From Actinomadura rupiterrae (GTDB taxonomy: Bacteria; Actinomycetota; Actinomycetes; Streptosporangiales; Streptosporangiaceae), in NCBI RefSeq assembly GCF_024172125.1, contig NZ_JAMZEA010000005.1, forward strand, positions 1-64,000: a DNA stretch of 64,000 bases. Direction: 5' to 3'. The notes below the pieces were generated by a model. The model made no database searches, was not told the origin of the DNA, and saw nothing but the letters and a program-made list of their open reading frames with translations. Below, piece after piece: positions 35,674 to 43,673 of the stretch (positions are counted from its first letter, which is position 1; the number at the start of each line of letters is the position of its first letter). A program made the position numbers and the translations under genes.

Positions 35674-36201
35674 TCAGGGGCAGTCGGTGCAGGGGTTGGT
35701 GGCGGCCGCGGCGGCCTTGCCGCTGCTCTTGGGGCGGTCGCGGTGGCGTTCGACCAGCAGGCGGCGGGGGCCGGGACCCTCGTCGCCGAGGCGGTCGTAG
35801 GGGTTGGCCAGGGCGCAGGTCTTGATGGACAGGCAGCCGCAGCCGATGCAGTCGGTGAGGTCGTCGCGCAGCTTCTCCAGCTGGGCGATGCGGTCGTCCA
35901 GCTCGGTGCGCCAGGTCTCGGAGAGGCGCGCCCAGTCCTCGGTGGTGGGGGTGCGCTCCTCGGGGAGGGTGGCGAGGGCGTCGCGGATGCGGTCCAGCGG
36001 GATGCCGACGCGCTGGGCGACCTTGACGAACGCGACCCGGCGCAGCGTGTCGCGGGTGAAGCGGCGCTGGTTGCCCGCCGTCCGGCGGCTGCTGATCAGC
36101 CCCTTGGACTCGTAGAAGTGCAGGGCCGACACCGCGACCCCGCTCCGCTCGGCGAGCTGCCCGACCGTCAGTTCGTGGACCCGGAACTCCAACCTCGACA
36201 T
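35674..36201 (-). CDS. soxR: SoxR-family redox-sensing MerR regulator
   Basis: 175 residues from ATG 36201. The MerR winged helix is VGQLAERSGVAVSALHFYES with NQRRFTRDTLRRVAFV. The [2Fe-2S] ligands are Cys118, Cys121, Cys123 and Cys129 in CIGCGCLSIKTC. In actinomycetes SoxR responds to redox-active small molecules. No target lies beside it, but a SoxR-type promoter is found at 43103-43133. The C-terminal extension contains a further CTDC pair. Confidence 0.95.
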   Translation of the reverse strand: MSRLEFRVHELTVGQLAERSGVAVSALHFYESKGLISSRRTAGNQRRFTRDTLRRVAFVKVAQRVGIPLDRIRDALATLPEERTPTTEDWARLSETWRTELDDRIAQLEKLRDDLTDCIGCGCLSIKTCALANPYDRLGDEGPGPRRLLVERHRDRPKSSGKAAAAATNPCTDCP

Positions 36202-36257
36202 ACCCCGAGGTTACCGGCCGGCACCGGGTTCCTTACCAAGCGAGCGGGCCGTCCATG

Positions 36258-36300
36258 GCGAAAAGGGGCCGCGCCCGGAAGGCGCGGCCCCTCTCGTCAC
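36258..36300 (-). terminator. Hairpin terminator after pckG
   Basis: GGGGCCGCGCC-CGGAA-GGCGCGGCCCC forms an 11-bp perfect stem about 20 bases past the pckG stop, with AAAA on the distal side (TTTT after the stem in the minus-strand transcript). Confidence 0.85.
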
Positions 36301-36318
36301 GGTGCGAGGGTCAGGCGG

Positions 36319-38139
36319 TCACTCGCCGAGGCGGTTGACCAGGGCCTCGTACTCGTCCCACAGCTCCTTCGGCAGGTGGTCGCCGAAGGTCTCGAAGTGG
36401 GCCGGGACGAGCGCCGCCTCCTGCTGCCAGACGTCCTTGTCGACGGTGAGCAGCGTCGTGAGGTCGGCGTCGGACAGGTCCAGGCCGGACAGGTCCAGGG
36501 CCTCCCGGGTCGGCAGGTGGCCGATCGGGGACTTGGCGGCGTCGGCCTTGCCGTTGAGGCGCTCGACGATCCACTTCAGGACGCGGCTGTTCTCGCCGAA
36601 GCCCGGCCAGATGAACCGGCCATCGGCGTCCTTGCGGAACCAGTTCACGTAGTAGATGCGCGGCAGCTTCTCGGCGTCGGTGGAGCGGCCGATCTTCAGC
36701 CAGTGGCCGAAGTAGTCGCCCATGTTGTAGCCGCAGAACGGCAGCATCGCGAACGGGTCGCGGCGCAGCTCGCCGACCGAGCCCTCGGCCGCGGCGGTCT
36801 TCTCGGACGCGATGTTCGCGCCGAGGAACACGCCCTGCTGCCAGTCGAAGGACTCGGTGACCAGCGGGACGGCGGAGGCGCGGCGGCCGCCGAACAGGAT
36901 CGCCGAGATCGGCACGCCGTTCGGGTCCTCCCACTCCGGCGCGATGATCGGGCACTGCCCGGCCGGGGTGGTGAAGCGGGCGTTCGGGTGCGCGGCCGGG
37001 GTGTCCGACTCGGGCGTCCAGTCGTTGCCCTTCCAGTCGGTGAGGTGCGCGGGCGGCTCCTCGGTGAGGCCCTCCCACCACACGTCGCCGTCGTCGGTGA
37101 GCGCCACGTTGGTGAAGATGGAGTTGCCGTAGAAGGTCTTCACCGCGTTGGCGTTGGTGGCGTCGCCGGTGCCCGGCGCGACGCCGAAGAACCCGGCCTC
37201 GGGGTTGATCGCGTAGAGCCGGCCGTCCTCGCCGAACCGCATCCAGGCGATGTCGTCGCCGATGGTCTCGACCTTCCAGCCCGGGATGGTCGGCTCCAGC
37301 ATGGCGAGGTTGGTCTTGCCGCAGGCGGACGGGAACGCGGCCGCGACGTAGCGGGTCTCGCCCTCCGGCGGGGTCAGCTTCAGGATGAGCATGTGCTCGG
37401 CGAGCCAGCCCTCGTCGCGGGCCATCGTCGAGGCGATGCGCAGCGCGTAGCACTTCTTGCCGAGCAGCGCGTTGCCGCCGTAGCCCGAGCCGTAGGACCA
37501 GATCTCACGCGTCTCGGGGAAGTGCGAGATGTACTTGGTGGAGTTGCAGGGCCACGGTACGTCCTGCTGGCCCGGCTCCAGCGGCGCGCCCACCGAGTGG
37601 ACGGCCTTCACGAACGAGCCGCGCTCCTCGATGAGGCGCAGCGCGCCCTCGCCCATCCGCGTCATGATCCGCATCGAGACCGCGACGTACGGGGAGTCGG
37701 TGATCTCGACACCGAGCTGGGAGATGTTGCCGCCGAGCGGGCCCATGCAGAACGGCACCACGTACATGGTGCGGCCCTTCATCGCGCCCTGGAACAGCTC
37801 GCCGAAGGTCGCCCGCATCTCGTCCGGCGCGATCCAGTTGTTCGTCGGGCCCGCGTCCTCCTCCTTTTCGGAGCAGATGTAGGTGCGGGACTCGACGCGC
37901 GCGACGTCGGCCGGGTCGGACGCGGCGTAGAAGCTGTTCGGGCGTTTCTCCGGATTGAGCCTCTTGAAGGTGCCCTGCTCCACGAGGAGGGAGGTCAGGC
38001 GTTCCCATTCCGCATCCGAACCATCGCACCATTCGACTCGCTCGGGCTGGGTCAGCTCGGCGATCCCACGCACCCAGTCCACGAGCTCGCGGTGACTGGT
38101 CGGGGCCTGGTCGAGGCCGGGGATCTCCTGGTTGGACAC
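36319..38139 (-). CDS. pckG: Phosphoenolpyruvate carboxykinase (GTP)
   Basis: 606 residues. It converts oxaloacetate and GTP to PEP and CO2 in gluconeogenesis. The start is GTG 38139 with GAAGGAG six bases upstream; the frame is open upstream but lacks family sequence. Kinase motif FPSACGKTNLAML carries the reactive Cys. Also YGSGYGGNALLGKKCYALR, GDDIAWMRFGEDGRLYAINPE and the C-terminal CGYNMGDYFGHWL. A DasR-type operator lies 65 bp upstream. Confidence 0.97.
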   Translation of the reverse strand: MSNQEIPGLDQAPTSHRELVDWVRGIAELTQPERVEWCDGSDAEWERLTSLLVEQGTFKRLNPEKRPNSFYAASDPADVARVESRTYICSEKEEDAGPTNNWIAPDEMRATFGELFQGAMKGRTMYVVPFCMGPLGGNISQLGVEITDSPYVAVSMRIMTRMGEGALRLIEERGSFVKAVHSVGAPLEPGQQDVPWPCNSTKYISHFPETREIWSYGSGYGGNALLGKKCYALRIASTMARDEGWLAEHMLILKLTPPEGETRYVAAAFPSACGKTNLAMLEPTIPGWKVETIGDDIAWMRFGEDGRLYAINPEAGFFGVAPGTGDATNANAVKTFYGNSIFTNVALTDDGDVWWEGLTEEPPAHLTDWKGNDWTPESDTPAAHPNARFTTPAGQCPIIAPEWEDPNGVPISAILFGGRRASAVPLVTESFDWQQGVFLGANIASEKTAAAEGSVGELRRDPFAMLPFCGYNMGDYFGHWLKIGRSTDAEKLPRIYYVNWFRKDADGRFIWPGFGENSRVLKWIVERLNGKADAAKSPIGHLPTREALDLSGLDLSDADLTTLLTVDKDVWQQEAALVPAHFETFGDHLPKELWDEYEALVNRLGE

Positions 38140-38203
38140 GGGCAACTCCTTCAGCTGTTCGCAGGATGTTTGCATCATGAGCAAAACTCGCGGCTTTTTC
38201 CAT

Positions 38204-38217
38204 TTGGTCTGGACCAA
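38204..38217. promoter_or_regulatory. DasR-like (dre) operator upstream of pckG
   Basis: TTGGTCTGGACCAA matches the core of the dre consensus (TGGTCTAGACCA) known for the GntR-family regulator DasR, differing in one central base, and is extended as a near-perfect palindrome. It lies 65 bp upstream of the pckG start, a position suited to promoter control. DasR responds to glucosamine and N-acetylglucosamine phosphates. Binding here is a prediction. Confidence 0.5.
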
Positions 38218-38314
38218 TCCAGCGGAGTTTTGGGGCACGCCGAGCCCATTTGTGATTGATGTCACCGGGAAACGGTCCGCCGCGAAGCCTGCGAGACCTC
38301 GCTCATGCCCGCGC

Positions 38315-39790
38315 TCACGCGGGGTAAACGCGCACTTCCGTGGCCTTGACGGAGGCCCAGACCGGGCTCCCCTCGGCCAGTCCGAGATCGGCCACGGCGG
38401 CGGCGGTCACGTCCGCGGCCACCTCCGGGCCGTCCCCGCGTCCCGTGCGCGTTTCCCGCCGTTCGTCCCGGGTTCCCCCGGTTTCAGAACCCGGTTCGGC
38501 ATTTGGGACGGCCTTGAGGCGGATCCGGAACCGGTCGCCGTGGCTCTCGACGGCCGAAACCCGGGCGGGCCAGAGGTTCCGCGGGCTCCCGTCCGGCCTG
38601 GACCGGTACAGCGCGACGGCAGAAGGTTCAAAAGCGAGAAAAACCTCACCCCGGAGCGCGGTCACGGCATCGATCTTCAGCCGCCCGTCCGCCACGGCAA
38701 CGGTCACCGCCGCGCCGCCGCCCCGCGTCTCAGCCGCGCCGCCGGTCGGCGCCCCGGTCGCACTGTCGGCCAGGGTGGTCGTCCCGTCGTCGGCGCGGCC
38801 TCGGAAGAGGTTCAGGCCGACCAGGCGCGCCACGTAGGGGGTACGCGGATGGCGCGCGACGTCGCCCGGGGCGCCCTCCTGGACGAGCCGCCCGCCCTCC
38901 ACGACCACCAGCCGGTCGGCGAGCGTCAGCGCGTCGAGCGGGTCGTGGGTGACCAGGACGGCCGCGCCCGCGAACCCGGCGAGGTGCCGGCGCAGCGCCG
39001 CGCGGACCTCCAGCCGCGTGTGCGCGTCGAGGGCGGCGAGCGGCTCGTCCAGCAGCAGGAGCCCGGGCCGGACGGCCAGGGCCCGCGCCAGCGCGACCCG
39101 CTGCGCCTGCCCGCCCGACAGCGCGCGCGGACGAGCCGACGCCTGCTCGCCGAGCCCGACGTGCTCCAGCCATTCGGCGGCGCGCCGCCGCGCCTCCCGC
39201 TTGCCCGCGCCCTGGGCGCGCGGCCCGAACGCCACGTTCTCCAGGGCCGACATGTGCGGGAAGAGCAGGTAGTCCTGGAACACCATGCCGACGCCGCGCT
39301 GGTCGGGCGGCAGCGCGGTCAGGTCCCGTCCGTCCACGCGGATGTGGCCGTCCGCGAGCGGTGTCAGCCCGGCGAGCGCGCGCAGCGCCGTGCTCTTGCC
39401 GGCGCCGTTCGGGCCGAGCAGCGCCAGAATCTCCCCCGGCGCCGCCGTCAACGCGAGATCAAGGTCGAACCCGGCCCGCCGCACAACGATCCGCGCATCC
39501 AACCCGCCCCGGCCAGCCCGCGCGTCCCGGTCGACCCGCACGTCCCGGCCAGCCCGCGCATCCCGGTCGGCTCGGACGTCCCGGTCGGCCCTGTCGACCC
39601 GCGCGTCCAGGTCGCCCCGCGCGTCCCGGCCAGCCCGCGCGTCCCTGTCGGCTCGGGCGTCCCGGTCAGCCCGGTCGCCCGGGTTGGCTAGGCGGGCCGA
39701 GTCGGCCAGCCCGGCCGGGTCGTCGCAGGCGCCCCGGCTGGCCGGGTTGTCGTGGTCGGCCAGGTCTGGCGGGTCGTTGGGGTGGGTCAT
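38315..39790 (-). CDS. modC: Molybdate ABC transporter ATPase with a repetitive N-terminal extension
   Basis: 491 residues from ATG 39790, overlapping the modB stop. It powers molybdate import. Walker A is LLGPNGAGKST (~residue 120), the signature LSGGQAQRVALARAL and Walker B LLLLDEPLAALD; the C-terminal ~120 residues form a TOBE-type domain ending ASVKATEVRVYPA. Residues ~1-95 are Asp/Arg/Ala repeats (DRDARADRDARAGRDARG) where ModC normally starts at once with the nucleotide domain (DARIVVRRAGFDLDL). The extension is in frame with the coupled ATG, so it is presumably translated. Confidence 0.92.
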   Translation of the reverse strand: MTHPNDPPDLADHDNPASRGACDDPAGLADSARLANPGDRADRDARADRDARAGRDARGDLDARVDRADRDVRADRDARAGRDVRVDRDARAGRGGLDARIVVRRAGFDLDLALTAAPGEILALLGPNGAGKSTALRALAGLTPLADGHIRVDGRDLTALPPDQRGVGMVFQDYLLFPHMSALENVAFGPRAQGAGKREARRRAAEWLEHVGLGEQASARPRALSGGQAQRVALARALAVRPGLLLLDEPLAALDAHTRLEVRAALRRHLAGFAGAAVLVTHDPLDALTLADRLVVVEGGRLVQEGAPGDVARHPRTPYVARLVGLNLFRGRADDGTTTLADSATGAPTGGAAETRGGGAAVTVAVADGRLKIDAVTALRGEVFLAFEPSAVALYRSRPDGSPRNLWPARVSAVESHGDRFRIRLKAVPNAEPGSETGGTRDERRETRTGRGDGPEVAADVTAAAVADLGLAEGSPVWASVKATEVRVYPA

Positions 39791-40614
39791 GGGGTGGCCG
39801 TCCAGCGGGCGCGGAGGGTGGCCAGGACGGCGACCGAGACGGCCAGCAGGACGAGGCTGAGCACGATCGCCGCCTGCGGGTCGGTCTCCAGCGCCAGGTA
39901 GACGGCCAGCGGCATGGTCTGGGTGCGGCCGGGGAAGTTGCCCGCGAAGGTGATCGTCGCGCCGAACTCGCCGAGCGCCCGGGACCAGCACAGCACCGCG
40001 CCCGCGAGGACGCCGGGCGCGGCCATCGGCAGCGTGACGCGGCGGAAGACCGTCCAGCGGCCCGCGCCGAGCGTGGCGGCGGCCTCCTCGTAGCGGGCGT
40101 CGGCGGCGCGCAGCGCGCCCTCCACGCTGATCACCAGGAACGGCATCGCCACGAACGTCTCGGCGAGCACCACCCCGGACGTGGTGAACGGCAGCGTGAT
40201 CCCGAACGCGCGGTCGAGCCACTCCCCCACCAGCCCGCGCCGTCCGAGCACCAGCAGCAGCGCGACGCCGCCGACGACCGGCGGCAGTACCAGCGGGACG
40301 GTCACCAGCGCCCGCACCAGCCGGACGCCGCGGAACGGCGCCCGCGCCAGCATCCACGCCAGCGGCACCCCGAACAGCAGGCACAGCCCGGTCGCGATCG
40401 TGGCGCTGACCAGGGACAGCTTCAGCGCCTCCAGCATCTGCGGCTCGCCGAGGCGGGTGCCGAGCGTGGACCAGGGAGCGCGCCAGAGCAGCCCGGCCAG
40501 CGGCAGCACCAGGAACGCCAGGCCGACCAGCGCGGGCAGCATCAGCACGAGCGGCGGACGCCCCCGCGTCCGGTCCGCGCTCCGCTGCGTCCGCCGCCCG
40601 CGCAGGACGGTCAC
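39787..40614 (-). CDS. modB: Molybdate ABC transporter permease
   Basis: 275 residues from GTG 40614, overlapping the modA stop by four bases (GTGA). Six hydrophobic segments are visible, and the cytoplasmic EAA-type loop is EEAAATLGAGRWTVFRRV followed by TLPMAAPG. The C-terminus reads RALGEFGATITFAGNFPGRT, characteristic of ModB. Confidence 0.96.
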   Translation of the reverse strand: MTVLRGRRTQRSADRTRGRPPLVLMLPALVGLAFLVLPLAGLLWRAPWSTLGTRLGEPQMLEALKLSLVSATIATGLCLLFGVPLAWMLARAPFRGVRLVRALVTVPLVLPPVVGGVALLLVLGRRGLVGEWLDRAFGITLPFTTSGVVLAETFVAMPFLVISVEGALRAADARYEEAAATLGAGRWTVFRRVTLPMAAPGVLAGAVLCWSRALGEFGATITFAGNFPGRTQTMPLAVYLALETDPQAAIVLSLVLLAVSVAVLATLRARWTATP

Positions 40615-41384
40615 GGCGCCTCGAACCCCGCCGCGCCGAGCGCCGCCTTCCCCTGCTGCGACAGGACGAACTGGACGAACTCCTTGGCCAGCGCCGGCTG
40701 CGGCGCCTTGCTCAGCGCCGCGATCGGGTAGTCATTGATCGCCTTGGCCGACTCTGGGAACTCGATGCCCTCGACCTGCCCGGCGGCGGCCCTGGTGTCG
40801 GTGCGGTAGACGAGCCCGGCGTCCGCCTCGCCGAGCCGGACCTTGGTCAGCACCGCCTTGACGTCCTGCTCCTGCGACACCGGCTTGACCTTGAGGTTCG
40901 CGGCGGCGAGCGCCTTCTTCGCGGCGGCGCCGCACGGCACCTGCTCGGCGCACAGCACGACCTTCAGCTTGGCCCCGGCCAGGTCGGCGAGCGCGTGCAC
41001 CTTGCCCGGGTCGCCCTTCGGGACGGCGATGACCAGGCGGTTCTTGGCGAACACGGTCGGCTGCCCGGACGCGTCGCCCGCGTCCGTGACGGTCTTCATC
41101 GTCGTCCCGCTCGCGGCGGCGAACACGTCGGCGGGCGCGCCCTGCGTGATCTGCTGCGCCAGCGTCGAGCTGCCGCCGAAGCTGAACCGCACCTTCACCT
41201 CGGGGTGCGAGCCCTCGAAGTCCTTGCCGAGCTTGGTGAACGTCTCGGTGAGCGACGCGGCGGCGAACACCGTCACCGTCTTCCCGGACCCGCCCGACGA
41301 GGACTTGTCCTTGGTGTCACCGCAGCCCGCGAGGGCCACCAGGGACAGTGCCGCCAGCGCGGCCGCGGACGAACGTTGGAACAC
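40611..41384 (-). CDS. modA: Molybdate-binding lipoprotein
   Basis: 257 residues from GTG 41384. The lipoprotein signal ends at the lipobox LAGC, so it is anchored outside the membrane. VTVFAAASLTETFTKLGKDF and FGGSSTLAQQITQGAPADVF are diagnostic of ModA and carry the oxyanion-binding Ser residues. It lies 58 bp downstream of the HTH/molybdate-binding gene and is coupled to modB. Confidence 0.97.
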   Translation of the reverse strand: MFQRSSAAALAALSLVALAGCGDTKDKSSSGGSGKTVTVFAAASLTETFTKLGKDFEGSHPEVKVRFSFGGSSTLAQQITQGAPADVFAAASGTTMKTVTDAGDASGQPTVFAKNRLVIAVPKGDPGKVHALADLAGAKLKVVLCAEQVPCGAAAKKALAAANLKVKPVSQEQDVKAVLTKVRLGEADAGLVYRTDTRAAAGQVEGIEFPESAKAINDYPIAALSKAPQPALAKEFVQFVLSQQGKAALGAAGFEAP

Positions 41385-41442
41385 GACGACTCCTTGAGGG
41401 GGTTCGCAGCGGAGGGCTCGCGCCGGGGGGACGCATCAGGGG

Positions 41443-41835
41443 TCAGCCCACGTCGGGACGTTCAACGACGACGGTGGTGGACTTCACGACGGCCTCGGCG
41501 ACCACGCCCACCTCCAGGCCCAGCTCCTCGGCGGCCTCGCGGCTCATGAGCGAGACGATCCGGAACGGCCCGGCCTGGATCTCGACCTTGGCCATGACCG
41601 TGTCGAGCACCACGTCGGTGACGATGCCGCGCATCCGGTTGCGCGCGGAGGAGAAGCTCTCCCCCTGCTCGCGGGACTGGCCGCGCACGAAGGCGGCCAG
41701 CTCGGCGCCGGGCACGATGCGGTGCCCGTGCTCGTCCCGGACGGCCGGGAGGCGCCCGCCGTCCACCCAGCGGCGCACGGTGTCGGCGCTGACCCCGAGC
41801 AGGGCCGCGGCCTCGCTGATCCGGAAGCTCGTCAC
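41443..41835 (-). CDS. HTH and molybdopterin-binding (TOBE) regulator of the mod operon
   Basis: 130 residues from GTG 41835. The N-terminal MerR/excisionase-like helix-turn-helix (FRISEAAALLGVSADTVRRW) is followed by one Mop/TOBE domain (RNRMRGIVTDVVLDTVMAKV, SLMSREAAEELGLEVG, VVKSTTVVVE). Single-Mop HTH proteins sit at the head of many actinobacterial mod operons, as here, and probably sense molybdate and adjust transcription. Confidence 0.92.
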   Translation of the reverse strand: MTSFRISEAAALLGVSADTVRRWVDGGRLPAVRDEHGHRIVPGAELAAFVRGQSREQGESFSSARNRMRGIVTDVVLDTVMAKVEIQAGPFRIVSLMSREAAEELGLEVGVVAEAVVKSTTVVVERPDVG

Positions 41836-41871
41836 GCGGACCACCCTAGACCCTCGCACCTGCACACCACA

Positions 41872-41889
41872 TCTGGACCATCCACCAGA
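41872..41889. promoter_or_regulatory. Possible mod operon operator dyad
   Basis: TCTGGACCATCCACCAGA is an 18-bp interrupted palindrome 37 bp upstream of the HTH-Mop start. Position suggests an operator for the encoded regulator; there is no independent support. Confidence 0.3.
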
Positions 41890-42123
41890 AAATGCGAGCC
41901 GTGCCAGCGCTCCGCCCTGGCTTTTGCTCCAGCGAGGACGGGCCGTCCGGTGAGAGGAACGGCACCTGAGCGAGTGCTTGTTCAGCGGCACCGCGCGATG
42001 GGACGATCAGAATCACGTTCGGAATCGAGCCGGAGCATCAAGCCGGTCCGGGCCGGGGCAGCGAGCCGGTCCAAGCCGGGGCAGCGAGCCGGGACGCGGA
42101 CGGACCGGCGGCGAGGAGTGGTC

Positions 42124-43122
42124 GTGACGCGTGCGGAGCCCACCACGCTGGTGATCGACAGGCGCGGGACGGCGAGCCTGCGGTCGCGCGCCGTCGCGGC
42201 CGGGGTGCGGCGGCTGCTCGCGCCCCGGCTGGCCAAGGCCGCGGCGCTCCCGCCGGACGACCGGGCGCTGCGCCGGGCCGCCATGCTGGACGGCCTGGCC
42301 GCACGGGCCCGTCCGCCGCGCGGGGCGCGGTTCCAGCCGGTCGCGTTCGACGGGTTCCGCGCCGAGTGGACGCACGGGCCGGGCGTCGGCCGGAACCGCG
42401 ACCAGGCGATCCTCTACCTGCACGGCGGCGGCTGGGTCTGCTGCGGCCTGAACACGCACCGCCGGATGGTGTCGCGGTTCAGCGCCGCCGCCGGGGTGCC
42501 CGCGCTGTCGGTGGACTACCGGATGATCCCGGCCGTCCCGTTCGAGGAGGAGGTCGAGGACTGCCTGACCGCCTACCGGAGCCTGCTGGCGGACCGGGAC
42601 GCGTCCGACATCGTGATCATGGGCGACTCGGCGGGCGGCTACCTCACCTTCGCCACCGCGCTGCGCGCCCGCGAGGAGGGCCTGCCGCTGCCCGCCGGGC
42701 TGGTGGCGCTGTCGCCGATGCTCGACATGGACCTCACCGACAAGCTCGCGCACGCGAACATGAAGCTCGACCCGTCCGCGCCCGGCCCGCTGCTGGAGTG
42801 GCTGGTGCGCAGCTTCCTCGGCCACCTGGACCTCGGCGACCCGAAGGTCTCGCCGATCCGCGCGGACCTCGCCGGGCTGCCGCCCGTCCTGCTGACGGCG
42901 GGCTCGACCGAGCTGCTGTACTGCGACGCCGAGATCATGGCGCGGCGGCTCGCCGAGGCCGGTGTGCCGACGACGCTCCAGGTCTGGGACCGGCAGCTGC
43001 ACGTGTTCCAGATGTTCGGCCCGCTGCTGCCGGAATCGCGGACGGCCATCTCCGACATGGGCGCGTTCGTCCGCGGCGCGTTCGCGAAACGCGGCGGCGA
43101 GGTTGACCTCAAGACGAGTTGA
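42124..43122 (+). CDS. Alpha/beta hydrolase of the hormone-sensitive-lipase type
   Basis: 332 residues. GTG 42124 is chosen because GAGGAG ends five bases upstream. The oxyanion-hole motif is LYLHGGGW (HGGG 100-103) and the nucleophile Ser169 lies in GDSAGG; the acid is in the TELLYCDAE segment and the His in RQLHVFQMF. Such esterases hydrolyse short acyl or aryl esters. Its 3' end overlaps the promoter of the next gene. The upstream region to 41836 contains GGGGCAGCGAGCCGG repeats. Confidence 0.9.
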   Translation: MTRAEPTTLVIDRRGTASLRSRAVAAGVRRLLAPRLAKAAALPPDDRALRRAAMLDGLAARARPPRGARFQPVAFDGFRAEWTHGPGVGRNRDQAILYLHGGGWVCCGLNTHRRMVSRFSAAAGVPALSVDYRMIPAVPFEEEVEDCLTAYRSLLADRDASDIVIMGDSAGGYLTFATALRAREEGLPLPAGLVALSPMLDMDLTDKLAHANMKLDPSAPGPLLEWLVRSFLGHLDLGDPKVSPIRADLAGLPPVLLTAGSTELLYCDAEIMARRLAEAGVPTTLQVWDRQLHVFQMFGPLLPESRTAISDMGAFVRGAFAKRGGEVDLKTS

Positions 43123-43133
43123 GGTCCTAGCGT
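43103..43133 (+). promoter_or_regulatory. SoxR-type promoter of the PPOX gene
   Basis: TTGACC (43103-43108) and TAGCGT (43128-43133) are separated by 19 bp, the long spacer typical of MerR-family activated promoters. Within it lies CCTCAAG-ACGA-GTTGAGG (43107-43124), an 18-bp dyad that differs from the SoxR box CCTCAAG-N4-CTTGAGG at one position. Transcription would start at about ATG 43141, giving a leaderless message. Confidence 0.7.
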
Positions 43134-43140
43134 CGGTGCC

Positions 43141-43569
43141 ATGACGACCACGCCTTTCACCGACGCCGAGCGCGCGTACCTCGGATCGCAGAGCCTCGGC
43201 CGCATCGCCACCACCGGCCCGGACGGGACGCCGAACGTCCGCCCGGTCGGGTTCCGGCTGAACGACGACGGCACGATCGACATCGGCGGCCCGAACCACG
43301 CCGCCAGCCGCAAGTACCGCAACGCCCAGGCCAACCCGAACGTCTCGTTCCTGGTGGACGACATGACCCCGCCGGACGCCCCGGACGCCGTCCGCCCCGG
43401 CTGGGGACGCGGCGTCGAGATCCGCGGCCGCGTCGAGTTCGTGAAGGGCCGCATGCACATCGGCGAGGGCTTCTTCAGCGACGACCTGATCCGCATCCAC
43501 CCGGCCCGGATCATCAGCTGGCACATCGACCCGGCGAACCCCGAGGGCTCGTCCCGCTCCGTCCCGTAA
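43141..43569 (+). CDS. PPOX-class F420-dependent oxidoreductase
   Basis: 142 residues from ATG 43141. The split-barrel flavin/F420-binding fold shows in GRIATTGPDGTPNVRPVGFR, SRKYRNAQANPNVSFLVDD and the C-terminal IHPARIISWHID. Length and motifs match the F420-dependent PPOX class. Its promoter carries a SoxR-type site, so it is probably induced by redox-cycling compounds. Confidence 0.88.
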   Translation: MTTTPFTDAERAYLGSQSLGRIATTGPDGTPNVRPVGFRLNDDGTIDIGGPNHAASRKYRNAQANPNVSFLVDDMTPPDAPDAVRPGWGRGVEIRGRVEFVKGRMHIGEGFFSDDLIRIHPARIISWHIDPANPEGSSRSVP

Positions 43570-43673
43570 CACCGCTCCGATCCCCGGACGACGGCTCGGT
43601 CCCGGACGACGGCTCAGTCCCCGACGTCGGCCCGGTCCACTAACGCCCGCTCCAAAACCTGACGCCCGGCCCC

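Noticed and set aside
35743..38259. Long plus-strand frame opposite soxR and pckG
   Set aside because: It spans two unrelated, recognisable minus-strand genes and their terminator.
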